Shown: piece after piece, positions 22,667 to 32,919 of the stretch
How the letters are laid out: each line of letters begins with the position of its first letter
Numbering within the stretch: the stretch's first letter is position 1
Assembly: GCA_032622095.1 (NCBI GenBank)
Contig: CP136063.1
Coordinates: 210,598,355 to 210,662,354, forward strand
Length of the DNA stretch: 64,000 nt
Direction: 5' to 3'
Source: Siphonodentalium dalli
Lineage: Eukaryota > Mollusca > Scaphopoda > Gadilida > Siphonodentaliidae
Position numbers and translations under genes: made by a program
The notes under the pieces: model-generated
Seen by the model: only the letters and a program-made list of their open reading frames with translations
Database searches by the model: none
What the model was told of the DNA's origin: nothing

Positions 22667-23670
22667 AATAATGAACACCCTTCTGTGACTGATGCTGAAG
22701 ATGGAGTGCGTATATACAAGTATTTCACGCATTAACCATTTCTTTACCAAATATATTTTCCTATTCAGTTGTACAAGTCTACATTGGAATGGCCTAGTAT
22801 TCATTTGGAGGGATGTCCATGCGATTAAAGCAGACGACAGGCAGACGAATATATAACACTGCGGTTGAATGATTTTTATCAATTGATGGGAAATGTTCAG
22901 AAAATAAGTTCAACTTGTCGTTTGAATTTATTATCTGAACATTTCCTAAGGGATAACTATGCCCATTCATCAATGATTATTTAGTACAAAAAGGATTAAA
23001 AACATATTTTGATCCTTACAATAGGGCCGGAATCGGACTGTGACACGATCGAGCGTCCTAAATCGAGAGGAGGGTGTTTATGATGTCTTGTGGACACATG
23101 TTTTAATTTGACCGACGTCACTTGATATACTTTTGGGACTCAAACAGCCATTTGACATTAACGTATGGCCCGGGTTCTTGGTTTCTTCTCGAATTTTTTT
23201 GTAGTACCGGATCTGGAATTCTTGTAGACATGTGTCAGTGTGTTTAGTTCGCACAGAGTGTGTGCAATCTCTCAGATAACGATAACTCTTACCGGCAAAA
23301 AAAATGAAAATCTTAAAAGTAAAACAAAGCTTCAGAATCCACAAAAAGGATGTGACGACATGGAGTAAAGAACTGGTCTAAACTCGAGTGAAATCTCTTA
23401 AATGACTTAAATGGATAGTCAACAGAAGCAGAAGAATAGAAAACGATACAACGAGACCACGTGTAAAATGGACGGATATTCATTAATATTTACATGAATG
23501 CGCATGTGCAGAAGAATGAGTCAGAAAAATGTTAACATTATTATGAAGCATATTATAAAGCATATTATAAAGCATATTATAAAGCATAAAAAGACTATTC
23601 CAATTATTTGACCACTTGCTAAGAAAACTGGGTGTCACTCCCCTATTTTAGTCTAAACTTTAGTCATACA
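22667..23670 (+). other. Non-coding part of the segmental duplication
   Basis: The sequence is shared with 53226-54300 and, inverted, with 42352-43237. It has no recognised gene. A 12-base tandem repeat (CATATTATAAAG, about 3.5 copies) lies at 23549-23588. Small frames differ between copies by indels. Confidence 0.55.
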
Positions 23671-24125
23671 ATCGGTATACGCAGCAGGGATTCGTAGAAC
23701 TAGGTCATCACGAGACCCGTGATCAACGTTGACTATACTATTTTCGATGTTTTGGGCTATATTATTGCAAAACACACCCTAGATGGCATTAATTTTGCTA
23801 TGACATATATTGTTAATATAGACGGATATAATGTCACTAAGCCATTAAATCGGAACACGCAGCTGGGATTCTAAACAAGGTCATCACGAGACCCGTTATT
23901 GACGTTGACTATCCTATTTTTTCTGTTTTGCCTATATTATGACAAAACACACCCCTAGATGATATTTGATATTGATATTGTACATATAGAGATATATAAT
24001 TTCACTAAGCCATAAAATCGGTACACACAGCTGGGATTCGTAGAACTAGGTCATCACAAAACCCGTGATCAACGTTTACTGTGCTATTTTCGATGCTTTG
24101 GGCTATATTATGGCAAAACACACCA
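23671..24125 (+). repeat. Three-unit tandem repeat, period about 170-180 bp
   Basis: Units start near 23671, 23852 and 24019 with CGGNACACGCAGCTGGGATT-type sequence and share GGTCATCACGAGACCCGT and GCAAAACACACC. The third is partial. The same array is present in copy B at about 54301-54756. Confidence 0.8.
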
Positions 24126-24309
24126 CATATTAACTTTCGTAACGAAAAAACGCTGTCAACAACGTATCATTTCCTCACTAGTGCTGATGTCGGATAGATC
24201 ATATATCACGTGTCATCAAAGTTTATGACTGTCTTATATGATATTGAGCGCACTGATAACAAGATAGACGTGCAGAACTATATATACCGATTACCGAATA
24301 AGCGTTCTG

Positions 24310-25690
24310 ATTATATCTGGCCATGCAGGTCCGCTAAAATTGTACCTGGACAATAAATATGCTCCAGTTTTTTACTTATGTAAATAACTTTTGTCTGCAG
24401 AGGAGTTGTATAGGACTTCGATATTGGCATGTTATTTGGCAGTGAAATGTGTTTGCAAGTTTGGAGTTTGGGATGATACCCGGGAAGATTTGAAAGGGCC
24501 GTCGGACCTCTCCTACAACCCACATTTGAATGCCGTAATTCCGCTGAAGAGTGTTTGCAGGGTTTGTGAGATTGATATATGCACACTAGGTGTTTGGCTA
24601 CTGTGCATGATGTGTATGCCACCAAAGCAAGAAACAAAGCCCCCACCAATTCCGAACCAGGACCGGCGGAGAAGACTTACCTTTATTTAACTGTGTGAGT
24701 TTTGTGCGTTGATGTGTAAATCTATTGTTTCGAGTTGTGAATAGTTGTACATAAAGTCCTATTTAGTGATTGCATGGACTCCAGTTGCCTTAATCTGTTG
24801 TTTTCCGGGCTTGTATTACGGGCTCAACTCTAGGGAGAGGGTGCAATGCCAGTCCGTTAACTTAAGGTCGGTTTGGGCTCCTCGATTCTCGATGGTGCAA
24901 TGCCCGCCTTCCACTCCTGTGCGAGTGTCAGAACCCGTTGACCTGGTTGTGTAGTGCGTGCGCAGATGAGGAAGCAGCTGAGGTCAGACTGTGTTGGTTG
25001 GTGTGTCTCTGAAGATTTTGAGTGCCAAGTAGTGTTTCTAATTATTATGTCCCACCCGTCCCCCCATAAGCACAGGCGCGGGTGAAAGCATGTATTTGCA
25101 AATTTGTATAATATGTAGTTGTTAGTAATTTTGAAGGAGATAATTATTCGATAGCTTATACTACTGCCACGACAAGCGTATCTATGCCGCCCGAGGACAT
25201 TCATATGCGCCCAATGAGCCATATAGTGCGTGAGCCCGCTAACCTAGATATTGATATTGGGGTTAGTAGCGTTGTGTTCAGGTTTGTGAGCTTGTTGTTC
25301 TGTGTAATGGTTTTATAAGGTAAGCAGGTTGGTTGGTTGTTTGATGGAGATAATTACTCAATGGCTTATACTACGGCCACGACAAGCGTATATATCTACG
25401 CCGCCCGATGACATTCATCAGCGCACAAGGAGCCATCTAGGGCGTGAGCCCGCAACCCTACGTTTTGATATATATTATTGTTAGTCTTGTTAGGCGGTCG
25501 ATATTGCGTGTAGTGGGTTAGTACAAGATGAGTTGTTTATACTGAGTTCTAGCGTTGGACTTTATTGATGACTTGCATTACTGCAGGGGGCGTGGCCAAT
25601 CCACTGTGTTAGCCTGCCGATGATCAGTACGAACCAAAGAGCCCTCTGAAACATAATTACCTGTGTTTTAGGTGGGGATGACTGGTAGAA
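24310..25690 (-). mobile_element. Probable 3' part of a LINE remnant
   Basis: This lies 3' of the reverse transcriptase remnant on the minus strand and is carried with it in both segmental copies. It includes a two-unit tandem repeat (25136-25245 and 25346-25463, core GCCACGACAAGCGTAT). Open frames here (for example 24311-24649 minus) change between copies A and B through a small deletion, so they are not treated as genes. Assigning all of it to the LINE is inference. Confidence 0.4.
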
Positions 25691-26728
25691 TTACCTGTTT
25701 GGGAAGTTGTTCCGTGGGTAGCTAAAAGAGAGTTTGATTATTAGACTTACCATCCGTTTGTCTGGACTGTGTTGGTAACCTGATCGACCTCGCGTGTTTA
25801 TTAAGTTCTTAAGATGTAGGTCTATCTGTTTGTTTGTTGATTGTTTTGGATAGTAGTGTTTTCCTAAGTTCGAGTTCGTCAATTATGGTGCTGCCTTGTA
25901 GTCTGATTAGAGCTTTTGCCGCTTGTGTTTGGAGTCTAGTGTGGGTATGTCGGTTGTGTTGTGTAATGCCCTGATGGTGGTTCTTATATTTTCTTGGAGT
26001 GCCATTTTTAATGCTTTGTTTTGGATTACTTGTAGTTTGTTGAGTGTGGATTTGGGTAGATCGGCGATTATGATGATGATTGGTCATATAAATGGCTTAT
26101 ATAGCTTAATTAGGGTTCCGGGATTGAGTCCCCATGATGTGCCCCTGAGCATTCTTAATAGCCCAATTGTTTGGTAGACCCTGGTTGAGATGTTTTTAAT
26201 ATGTGTTTGGAAAGATAGTTTATGGTCAAAAGTTATGCCCAGGAGTGCTTTGCCCCTGAGTTTGTTCGAAAGTTTCCCCGTATATGGACAATTTAAGTTT
26301 GTACTTGGTATGTTTTCTGCTGAAGAGGATTAATTGCGTTTTTTGGCATTCAGTTTAATGTGCCATTTAGAGCACCACCCTTCCAGATCATTGAGTTGTT
26401 TTTGTAATCTGTATTCCAGCGTTTTGGGGTTCTCCCCTGTGGTCCAAATGCCCAGGTCATCGGCAAATTGTGATATATGTATGTTGTGTAGTGGATTGTT
26501 TGGTATGTCGTTGATGTATATTAAGAAAAGTAACGGACTTAAGACGGACCCCTGGGGCGTACCAGCTTTAAGGTTGACGCTGTCTGAAATTTCTTCCCCG
26601 ACCCTTACTTTGATAGATCTTTGCATGAGAAATGAGGAGATACGTCTTAACATTTTAGTGGGGATGCCGGTAGTTGTTTTTAGTTTGTATCGACGGCCGT
26701 GGTTTGATCTGTTTGCATATTGATCCAA
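25691..26728 (-). pseudogene. Jockey-like LINE reverse transcriptase, truncated and frameshifted (copy A)
   Basis: The first 132 codons (26728-26330) carry the motifs GTPQGSVLSPLLFLIYINDI and the catalytic box FADD, then the W-x3-W-x-IKLN thumb-side motif. This is typical of Jockey-type non-LTR reverse transcriptases. After that the homology continues in other frames: YKLKLSIYGETF, then ALLGITFDHKLSFQTHI and RTIRALHN-like sequence, broken by at least two frameshifts and several stops, down to a last open piece at 25882-25691. The finger region, the endonuclease and ORF1 are missing, as expected for a 5'-truncated LINE copy. The element cannot be active. Confidence 0.85.
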
Positions 26729-26992
26729 GATAATTAATAGTCATCTCATGGTCCAATGAGGATGCATAATTACAGAACAAAGGAATAGCGGTGAGACTCC
26801 TTTGACGGGGAATAAGATAGAGTTCCTTTCAACTACCGAACGCTCAGGACGTGATGTTGTTATGCCTTTGTTGTGAGAATATAAAAGTCTTGAAATTTCA
26901 ACGAATCTGTTGTTCCCAGACAAAACGCTCGGGACCAGAGTGTTATGATCGCGCCCGTTATGATCGCGCCCGGGAATAGTACATGCATGGTT

Positions 26993-27182
26993 ACACCCCT
27001 GGTCGAGTGGTCCTGCTAATTTGCTATGATTCTGTTGGGTTCTGCTGAATTGATATAATGCTGTTAGGGCAAAATGATACCGTTATTATTAATAAATTTG
27101 TCGTGCTCGCGGTGTTCGGATAATCTGAACATATCCAAGAAAAGCCATTATATAATGTGTATCAAACATTCAAAAACATATA
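26993..27182 (+). mobile_element. Left part of a family X inverted-repeat element, copy A
   Basis: It starts ACACCCCTGGTCGAGTGGTC, matching the left arm of the complete copy at 57619-58265. The right arm is missing because copy A lost about 1.3 kb here. A tandem of the 15-base unit TTATGATCGCGCCCG lies just upstream (26942-26971). Confidence 0.65.
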
Positions 27183-27294
27183 CAGTAATGCTCTAATTAA
27201 TCTACTCCTTAACCACAGCAGAATTATGGGTAACTGTTCAGGATTTAGTCGGAAATATGGCTTGTTGCCAGTCATCGGAAAGCTCTCCCCGAGA
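27183..27294 (+). mobile_element. Left half of a Tc1/mariner-type hairpin MITE
   Basis: It starts TA|CAGTAATGCTCTAATTAAT and runs to the hairpin apex (GCTCTCCCCGAG), then switches directly to the sequence found at 59223 in copy B. The right arm and the following 1.26 kb are deleted. Confidence 0.75.
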
Positions 27295-28098
27295 AACGCG
27301 CGCAAACGACACATCCAATTGATCGGACTTTATTGGAGTGTTTATATGTTTCCATTCTCTGTTATGCCGACAGAGAGAAGAAGACCACCGCAATTGCTGA
27401 CATTGCGCAATGGGTGCAGTCGGCAGGTACAAAATAAGTTGAAATTGAAACAAAAATGACCTAGTAATTTAGCTTAGAAACTTGAGATACATGCCATGAA
27501 TATATAATTTCATAAAGAGGAGAATGTAATATAACCCTTTGCCTTTGGCTTTGTTTTGACACGAAATACATATACATATATAGCAGACAGGTTTGGACAT
27601 CGCAGCACAACAGTGTCTGCGTGCTTGCTACAGATCTCCACCTACGAATTACATGTTTTATTAAAGTTAAATTCTCAGCGTCTGCTCTACAACTCAGCCA
27701 TCTCAGTATGGTACTAGAAGAAATTGGGTCTCGTTAGCTCAAACTATAAAGTTGGGCGTAAATTATTGTCACCTTGGATCCAATAATTGTCACAAATTGA
27801 CGTCAACTGTCACTTTGTTACCAACTAATTCCAACTTCCAAGTAAAGCATCGCATTAATCCCTTGTGGATAACAAGTAAAGGCATGGTGTACATCGATAT
27901 GATACTATCACACGGAAAACGTGGGCACAGTGTTCATTGAGTTTGTTTTTTTTTAAACGAGAGGTGTGTCCGAAAGCTTGTGTGCATTATACAATAAAGA
28001 GTCTATAAAGGTGGTATCATTCTTGTTCCTGTCATGTTATAGCTTGATCAAGACTCACACGGCTATACATATACTTAACCAGTTATCATATGTGCGTC
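27295..28098 (+). other. Right tail of segmental copy A
   Basis: It matches 59223-59998 in the same orientation. No gene was recognised; short frames are not conserved between copies. The match fades after CACACGGCTATACATATAC. Confidence 0.6.
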
Positions 28099-29009
28099 AA
28101 ATTTAATATATGGCACTGCCAGGTTAAAGCAATCAGAAAATGGACGTTTTAAAGCTTACTTAGTGATTAGTCTTTACTGTGTCGGACTCAGGATTCAATT
28201 CTAGCCACCTGCTCAGACTACTATGGTTCTGGGTCATTTCACAATCAGGTTGAGCATTTCAGTTTTCTTACTCTAAGTTGTTCCCATAATACATGTATAA
28301 TTATAAGACAGCTACTGTCGTCTTACCGATGTACACATTTAGCTGAACATTTTAAATGGTTATGCTATATATAATAAATAGAACATGGATGTCGTTTTCC
28401 CTGTCAAACACCAACATCCAGTAAAATTGCTTTCTCAAAATTTGCAATGCAGAACTTACATATGAGATAAAGAAATTATGCACTGTGAATTTGAAAATGT
28501 TATGTTGCTTGCCAGACTAGAAATCACCAACTGATTCAACTGCAGAACACGGTATTAAAAATAACCAAATAATAATCGAGTAACACTTGTTTGATTGTAC
28601 AGACAATTAATGTCCAAAATTAGCTTTTTATGATGTCCACTCCGAAACTGGGTACAGTTGTGAATGATATGTACTATTCATGTGGACATAATGGTCTTAA
28701 TATAGCAAAGAGTAACAATCCTTGTTGATAAATATGAGTCATTAATTCAGATCTTTCCCATTGTATATGTTTTAGTCCGCGGAACTAATATGTCAAATAA
28801 AATTTCCACTCCGAAACACACTCTGAAACGTGCTTTGCATCATGAAATTTAATAAGAAAATCTATACGTTTACTACCTCTACATCCAGGTAGTGGTGGTA
28901 TTCACACATTCACTAGATGTTTACTCACCATCAAGGATCATGGAGCTCCGTAGCCACTTAAAGATATATTATGTACTTATTCGGGTGCGTGAAACTAGTA
29001 AGTTTGTAT
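28099..29009. other. AT-rich stretch, nothing recognised
   Basis: No gene found. The 13-mer TCCACTCCGAAAC appears at about 28636, 28807 and, further on, 29354; its meaning is unknown. Confidence 0.5.
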
Positions 29010-29291
29010 TCAGGTACTATGCCAACTGGAGGAATATAGCATTCTAGTATCATCGCCGAAAATTTCATACAAATCAACATTACAACTCCATAGAAAACAT
29101 CGTCTGAACTGCGCGCAATTGTAAATATTTACTTCTAGATTCGGGACGCATCTATCTGCAATAAACTGACGAAAACGATTTTGCCATCGAGAGTCACTGT
29201 ATTTAATTAATATATTAGAATGGCGGTGTTTGTTGTCAATTTGGATATAATATTTGTAAATATTACTACTTTGAGCAAGATTGTTCGCCAT
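29010..29291 (-). CDS. Hypothetical 93-codon frame related to a decayed copy at 46610-46842
   Basis: The frame starts ATGGCGAACAATCTTGCTC and ends at a stop near 29010. It contains the motifs YIQIDNKHRH, DSRWQNRFRQFIADRCVPN and WSCNVDLYEIFGDD, and does not look like random AT-rich translation. A clearly related but disrupted sequence lies on the plus strand at about 46610-46842, starting ATGGAGAATAATTTTGATC. I recognise no domain. It could be a small gene, an exon, or part of a dispersed repeat; the second decayed copy favours the last. Confidence 0.35.
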   Translation of the reverse strand: MANNLAQSSNIYKYYIQIDNKHRHSNILIKYSDSRWQNRFRQFIADRCVPNLEVNIYNCAQFRRCFLWSCNVDLYEIFGDDTRMLYSSSWHST

Positions 29292-30002
29292 TTCTATTTG
29301 ATCCCCCTGCCGGAATGTTTCACATCACTTTAAATTCTAAGAAATTATAAAATGTCCACTCCGAAACAGGTGCATATAATTGGGTTAAAATAGACGATTG
29401 ACGAATATTGAAGGAAATCAAGTACAATTTTACTGTATGTGCTCCAGTTGACTTGTAGAATATAAAATCCATCAAAGAAACTTGGAAATATTTTGACATT
29501 GGGAGCTACTGTTTGGAAATTGTGTAATTTTGTAGGTACAATTTTGTTTAATTGGTGACAAAATTTATTTAAGAACAATTGATGGATGGATGATATTGCA
29601 ATGAAATGACTATTTAATGTATTTTACTCAGACCAGTTTCCAACTTTGCATCAGCTACTGACAGCTAGTGCGTATAGTGCTTAATATAGAGTCATGGGTT
29701 CAGAAAGCTCCCCTACTCAACCATTTGCATGCCATAAAATACAGAATTTGATTCTAGGGAGGGTAATTTGGCATATTTTTTCATCAACAATGACTTATGA
29801 GTATGAAAAATGGAATATGAACACATAATTTTGAAAAGAATTCATTGTGGTTAGTCAGTCGGTGAGAAAAAGTGCTCATCTTGATTGTGAAATGACCCTT
29901 CTACGCACTACACACGACAGTGACAAACATGTGAAGACTAGTGAACTGGTGACTAAGTGAGTCCTTTAACTTGGTCAGTGTATTGTTCATAGTACACTAT
30001 TG

Positions 30003-30322
30003 TTAACGAATCATCAATGTCGTGAGCATCATGGACATATATTTCCTATCTCGGTACCAAAACATTCCCGTCTCCCCCTCCGTTCGTATTATTGAAATAC
30101 TCTCCGTTCAAATTAGACCACGAACAACAGCCAAACCACCAACTTGCATGCCGATATATTGTACAGATTCCCATGCCACACCCTGATTCGCTGTGTTCAT
30201 TATCAGGTGTGCTGAACTGTTGCCCGTTGTGATAATTCAATGAGTCACCGGCATTGCCACTATAGCCACTGATGTAGATGGTGTACGTCGTATCTTCTCC
30301 TGCTATCCTGAAACTGGAATAC
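30003..30322 (-). pseudogene. Fibrinogen C-terminal domain exon (FReD) with a one-base frame disruption
   Basis: After a good 3' splice site (TTTTTCAG, 30330-30323) the exon reads YSSFRIAGEDTTYTIYISGY, GNAGDSLNYHNGQQFST and WWFGCCSWSNLNGEY, the C-terminal half of a fibrinogen-related domain as in ficolins, tenascins and mollusc FREPs. The calcium-loop segment reads PDNEHSESG, where D-x-D is usual. The window has four cysteines where two are usual. The open frame stops at 30046-30048. One G fewer in the five-G run (plus-strand C-run 30074-30078) would let it continue in the classical FReD way (GMFWYRDRKY, then an IR end) to a stop at 30003-30005. So it is either a sequencing/assembly indel or a recent pseudogene. 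Upstream exons were not identified. Confidence 0.75.
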
Positions 30323-30349
30323 CTGAAAAACCAAGATGATTGAGATTAA

Positions 30350-30759
30350 CCCTTTACCCAACAAACCGGCCAAAACCGGCCAAATAAAGCTTCAACAGCC
30401 TAAAATATCTTCGGTCTGTCTCAATAGAACCATACAAATATGGATATCATTGGAACCGGCTCCTTGACCACATTGTGATAGTTACAGTTATGCCCTGTGC
30501 CAATGCATTCTCTTATATATGCGAGTCGACCATAGGTCGCCTCGCATATATAAGAGAATGCATTGTCCTAAAAAAAATCTGTTTTTAACACTTTTTACCA
30601 TTTTTTCTTACATTCTTTAGCAATTTTATAATTTTTAATGTGTTAAGCCAATGCATTCTCTTATATATGCGAGGCGACCTATGGTCGACTCGCATATATA
30701 AGAGAATGCATTGGCACATGGTAAAAAAAAATCCCGACTTCCGACTGTTGGGTAAAGGG
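30350..30759. mobile_element. piggyBac-type MITE inside the FReD gene intron
   Basis: TTAA (30346-30349) and TTAA (30760-30763) flank 14-base terminal inverted repeats CCCTTTACCCAACA / TGTTGGGTAAAGGG. TTAA target sites with CCC(T/A) ends are the piggyBac hallmark. The 410-bp interior has two large palindromes (30501-30565 and 30649-30713) and no transposase. It lies just upstream of the fibrinogen-domain exon on the minus strand. Confidence 0.85.
30501..30713. repeat. Two 65-bp palindromes, inverted copies of each other
   Basis: Each has 25-base arms (CAATGCATTCTCTTATATAT then GCGAG) around a 15-base centre (TCGACCATAGGTCGC or its complement). The arms are at 30501-30525/30541-30565 and 30649-30673/30689-30713. 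They lie within the piggyBac-type MITE. Confidence 0.85.
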
Positions 30760-30763
30760 TTAA

Positions 30764-31389
30764 CAAAGTAACGCTATTCGTTGCCAAGCTCAGTGCGTAC
30801 GACCGATCGACATCCAGACCGCCGTCTAGCAGTGACCGTATCCTCAATCCGTCCATCGAACAAGCCTGGATATATTGCGTCTGACATTTGCAAATGAGAT
30901 CACAAGAAGGTGCATTTAGTGATGCTACCCCACACAGCGGGCTTGTATCACCAAATGTATCCTCTGGTGACCTCGTTCTGCTTATGCCTCATCTTCTGTG
31001 AAGTATCGATAGTCAACAATTAATATTAAGTTAGTTGATTTTTTTCACCTTCAGTTCAGTTTCTTTATCTCCTAATTTGCAGAACAAGAAGATAAAATGC
31101 ATAATCGAGGTGACTTAGGGGTGAACATCACCAACTTTAACTAGAACACTTCAATCTGATCCTATGTCTCCCATAGCATTTGATGGCAACGCAAAATGAT
31201 GTTCCCAGAGGGTGAATTTGGTGAGCTGAGAGAGAAATCCAATATTTCTGGCAATGTCTTTGTTACAATAGTGACGATTAACCAAGGTGTATCAGACATT
31301 TTAATATTCAATGTATAGAAGGCAGAATAGAACTAATGTTATTCAACAACCACAACTTGTTAGCGATTTCGTGGCACGCTGAGGCAATA
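30764..31389. other. Upstream flank of the FReD exon; no exon could be assigned
   Basis: A minus-strand frame with several cysteines (motifs SPLCGVASLNAPSC and CDLICKC) is open from about 30990 into the MITE. It does not resemble the N-terminal half of a fibrinogen domain and has no convincing donor site, so it is not called. The rest shows nothing. Confidence 0.4.
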
Positions 31390-32100
31390 TCTGCCATATT
31401 CAATATTTGGCGGCCATTTTGGCATCCATTTTGAGCCAATGTAACAATTTTGATGCCAATAAGTGACACTATTCATGGGTAATGGTATTTCTCACGTTCA
31501 GTACACAATTCTGCTCATTTCTTGTTGAAATGTGACTAGAATCCCAATTGTGATTATTTTGTTTGTTAAATTTTATACCGCGTTCTGTAAAATCATTTTT
31601 TTTAGGGATCGGAAGGGGCCAGTATCTAGAGAATGGCATAGTTCATTGCTCCAATGATGAATTAACATACAAAATGCAAAATAGAATTGCAATTCTCAAA
31701 CAGTACCAAACAGCAGCAACTGATATATATGATATTAGTGAAAAACGTCATATTTTCCACTTCCGGTGTCCATTTTGGCGGCAATTTTGGACTGAGAGGT
31801 CCAATTACGCCATATAAAGGTGGTATTATACCGTATTGGATTTTCAACAAAACTCACAATACATAATATATAAGCAATAGCTATCCGTAATAATTATCTG
31901 TCGTCGTTCGTTATGTCGTTTTGGACAAATTCTTTTTGTGTCATATTTTAATCAACGGTTTGATAACGCGTGGGCACGCATGTTCCCGCTAACACGGTGT
32001 GGATATATTCAACATATTTCGCATAACAAACTACTGCTGATACGAATTACGAATATCTTATAGTAGTCGTGACGTGTTCATCACAGTCCAAAACCTTTTT
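31390..32100. other. Non-coding sequence with scattered CCATTTTGGCGGCC motifs
   Basis: Motifs such as TTTGGCGGCCATTTTGGCAT (about 31409) and TCCATTTTGGCGGCAATTTT (about 31769) belong to the same dispersed family as the minisatellite at 60410-61440. No gene was recognised. Confidence 0.5.
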
Positions 32101-32118
32101 TGGACACCCACCCTGTGA

Positions 32119-32320
32119 GTTGCGGAAACAAATGTGTGTTGGAACCATCGACCACCCACCCACCCGGCATACGTGCCCGGAAACCCCTTGTTATTCTAAG
32201 GTGTTTTAAGCCAAACTCATTGCAAAAACAGTCAAAACATTTTTTTTTTAATTGTGACAAAAATTGTTTGTTGGTTACATCGACCACCCACCCACCCCGG
32301 CATACGTGCCCGGAACCCCC
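32119..32320 (+). repeat. Two tandem copies of a dispersed repeat with CCACCCACCC core
   Basis: The block TTGNGGAAANAAATTGNTTG ... TCGACCACCCACCCACC ... GGCATACGTGCCCGGAA occurs at about 32119-32181 and 32251-32318. A third copy lies at about 50311-50440 with the same orientation. The second copy runs into a C-run. Confidence 0.7.
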
Positions 32321-32626
32321 CCCCCCCCCTCCCGCTTAATTCTGTTTTTATCAAGTCACAGTCAGTTGTAGTCATTGATTGCATGCAAAGTCGCATGCAT
32401 GTTCTTAGTTTCTCTACATTTATCGTAGTCGTAACTACGCATATGGCAAAACGACGTTTGTTAAAAAGAACACAGATTTGAGTGACGTACAGTGTCATGT
32501 TCCAGGCCATGCGCACGGGTGTAGTTATCAAACAATATGTGATCCTCCGTACGATAGGGTATCATATAATATGTGACCCTCGTCTCAGGAGTCACTCGTG
32601 GCTCAATGAAGGCAGGAGCATATATA

Positions 32627-32682
32627 AAAATGAGAGGATATGGTGATCCCATGAAAAGGGGATCACCATATCCTCTCATTTT
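32627..32682. repeat. Perfect 24-bp inverted repeat
   Basis: The arms at 32627-32650 and 32659-32682 (AAAATGAGAGGATATGGTGA then TCCC, and its complement) are separated by eight bases. It is not followed by a T-run typical of terminators and could be a MITE relic. Confidence 0.85.
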
Positions 32683-32780
32683 GATATGTGATCCTAAAAT
32701 AAGAAAATAATTTTATTAACTAAACAACGGAGATATTTAAAGAAGTTGTTTTGACGAAACAACGGAAATATTTTGAAGAA

Positions 32781-32919
32781 GCCCTGATCGGTCATTCGGT
32801 TAACAGAATCGCTGTCTGCACAGCCCTGATCGGTCATTCGGTTAACAGAATCGCTGTTTGCACAGCCCTGATAGGTCATTCGGTTAACAGAATCGCTGTC
32901 TGCACAGCCCTGATCGGTC
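32781..32919 (+). repeat. 42-bp minisatellite, three full copies and a partial one
   Basis: Units start at 32781, 32823, 32865 and 32907 with GCCCTGATCGGTCATTCGGT. Copies differ by one or two bases. Because 42 is a multiple of three, frames stay open on both strands (for example repeated LIGHSVNRIAVCT on the plus strand); this is no evidence for a protein. Confidence 0.9.

Larger units (their letters stand above)
13868..28098 (+). repeat. Segmental duplication, copy A
   Basis: This segment corresponds, in the same orientation, to 50611-59998 (copy B), and its first part corresponds inverted to 42352-45545 (copy C). The match begins near ACACTGCAGCAGTATAT and ends near CACACGGCTATACATATAC. 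It includes the saposin-type gene, a long-inverted-repeat element, a 3-unit tandem repeat, a LINE remnant and a hairpin MITE. Compared with B, copy A has about 2.03 kb inserted at 16146-18180 and 4.2 kb at about 18456-22664, and lacks about 1.3 kb present in B at 57960-59222. Confidence 0.85.

Noticed and set aside
24311-24649. 112-codon minus-strand frame with a hydrophobic start
   Set aside because: A small deletion in copy B shifts the frame after about 60 codons with no sign of constraint. It lies in the LINE 3' region.
26334-26723. 129-codon plus-strand frame over the LINE remnant, also present at 56960-57349
   Set aside because: It is antisense to a recognisable reverse transcriptase with its catalytic motif.
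30635-30856. 73-codon minus-strand frame upstream of the FReD exon
   Set aside because: Half of it lies inside the piggyBac-type MITE palindromes; the rest lacks a fibrinogen-domain pattern or a donor site.
32781-32919. CRISPR-like direct repeats
   Set aside because: The units are contiguous with no unique spacers and the sequence is eukaryotic; it is a minisatellite.
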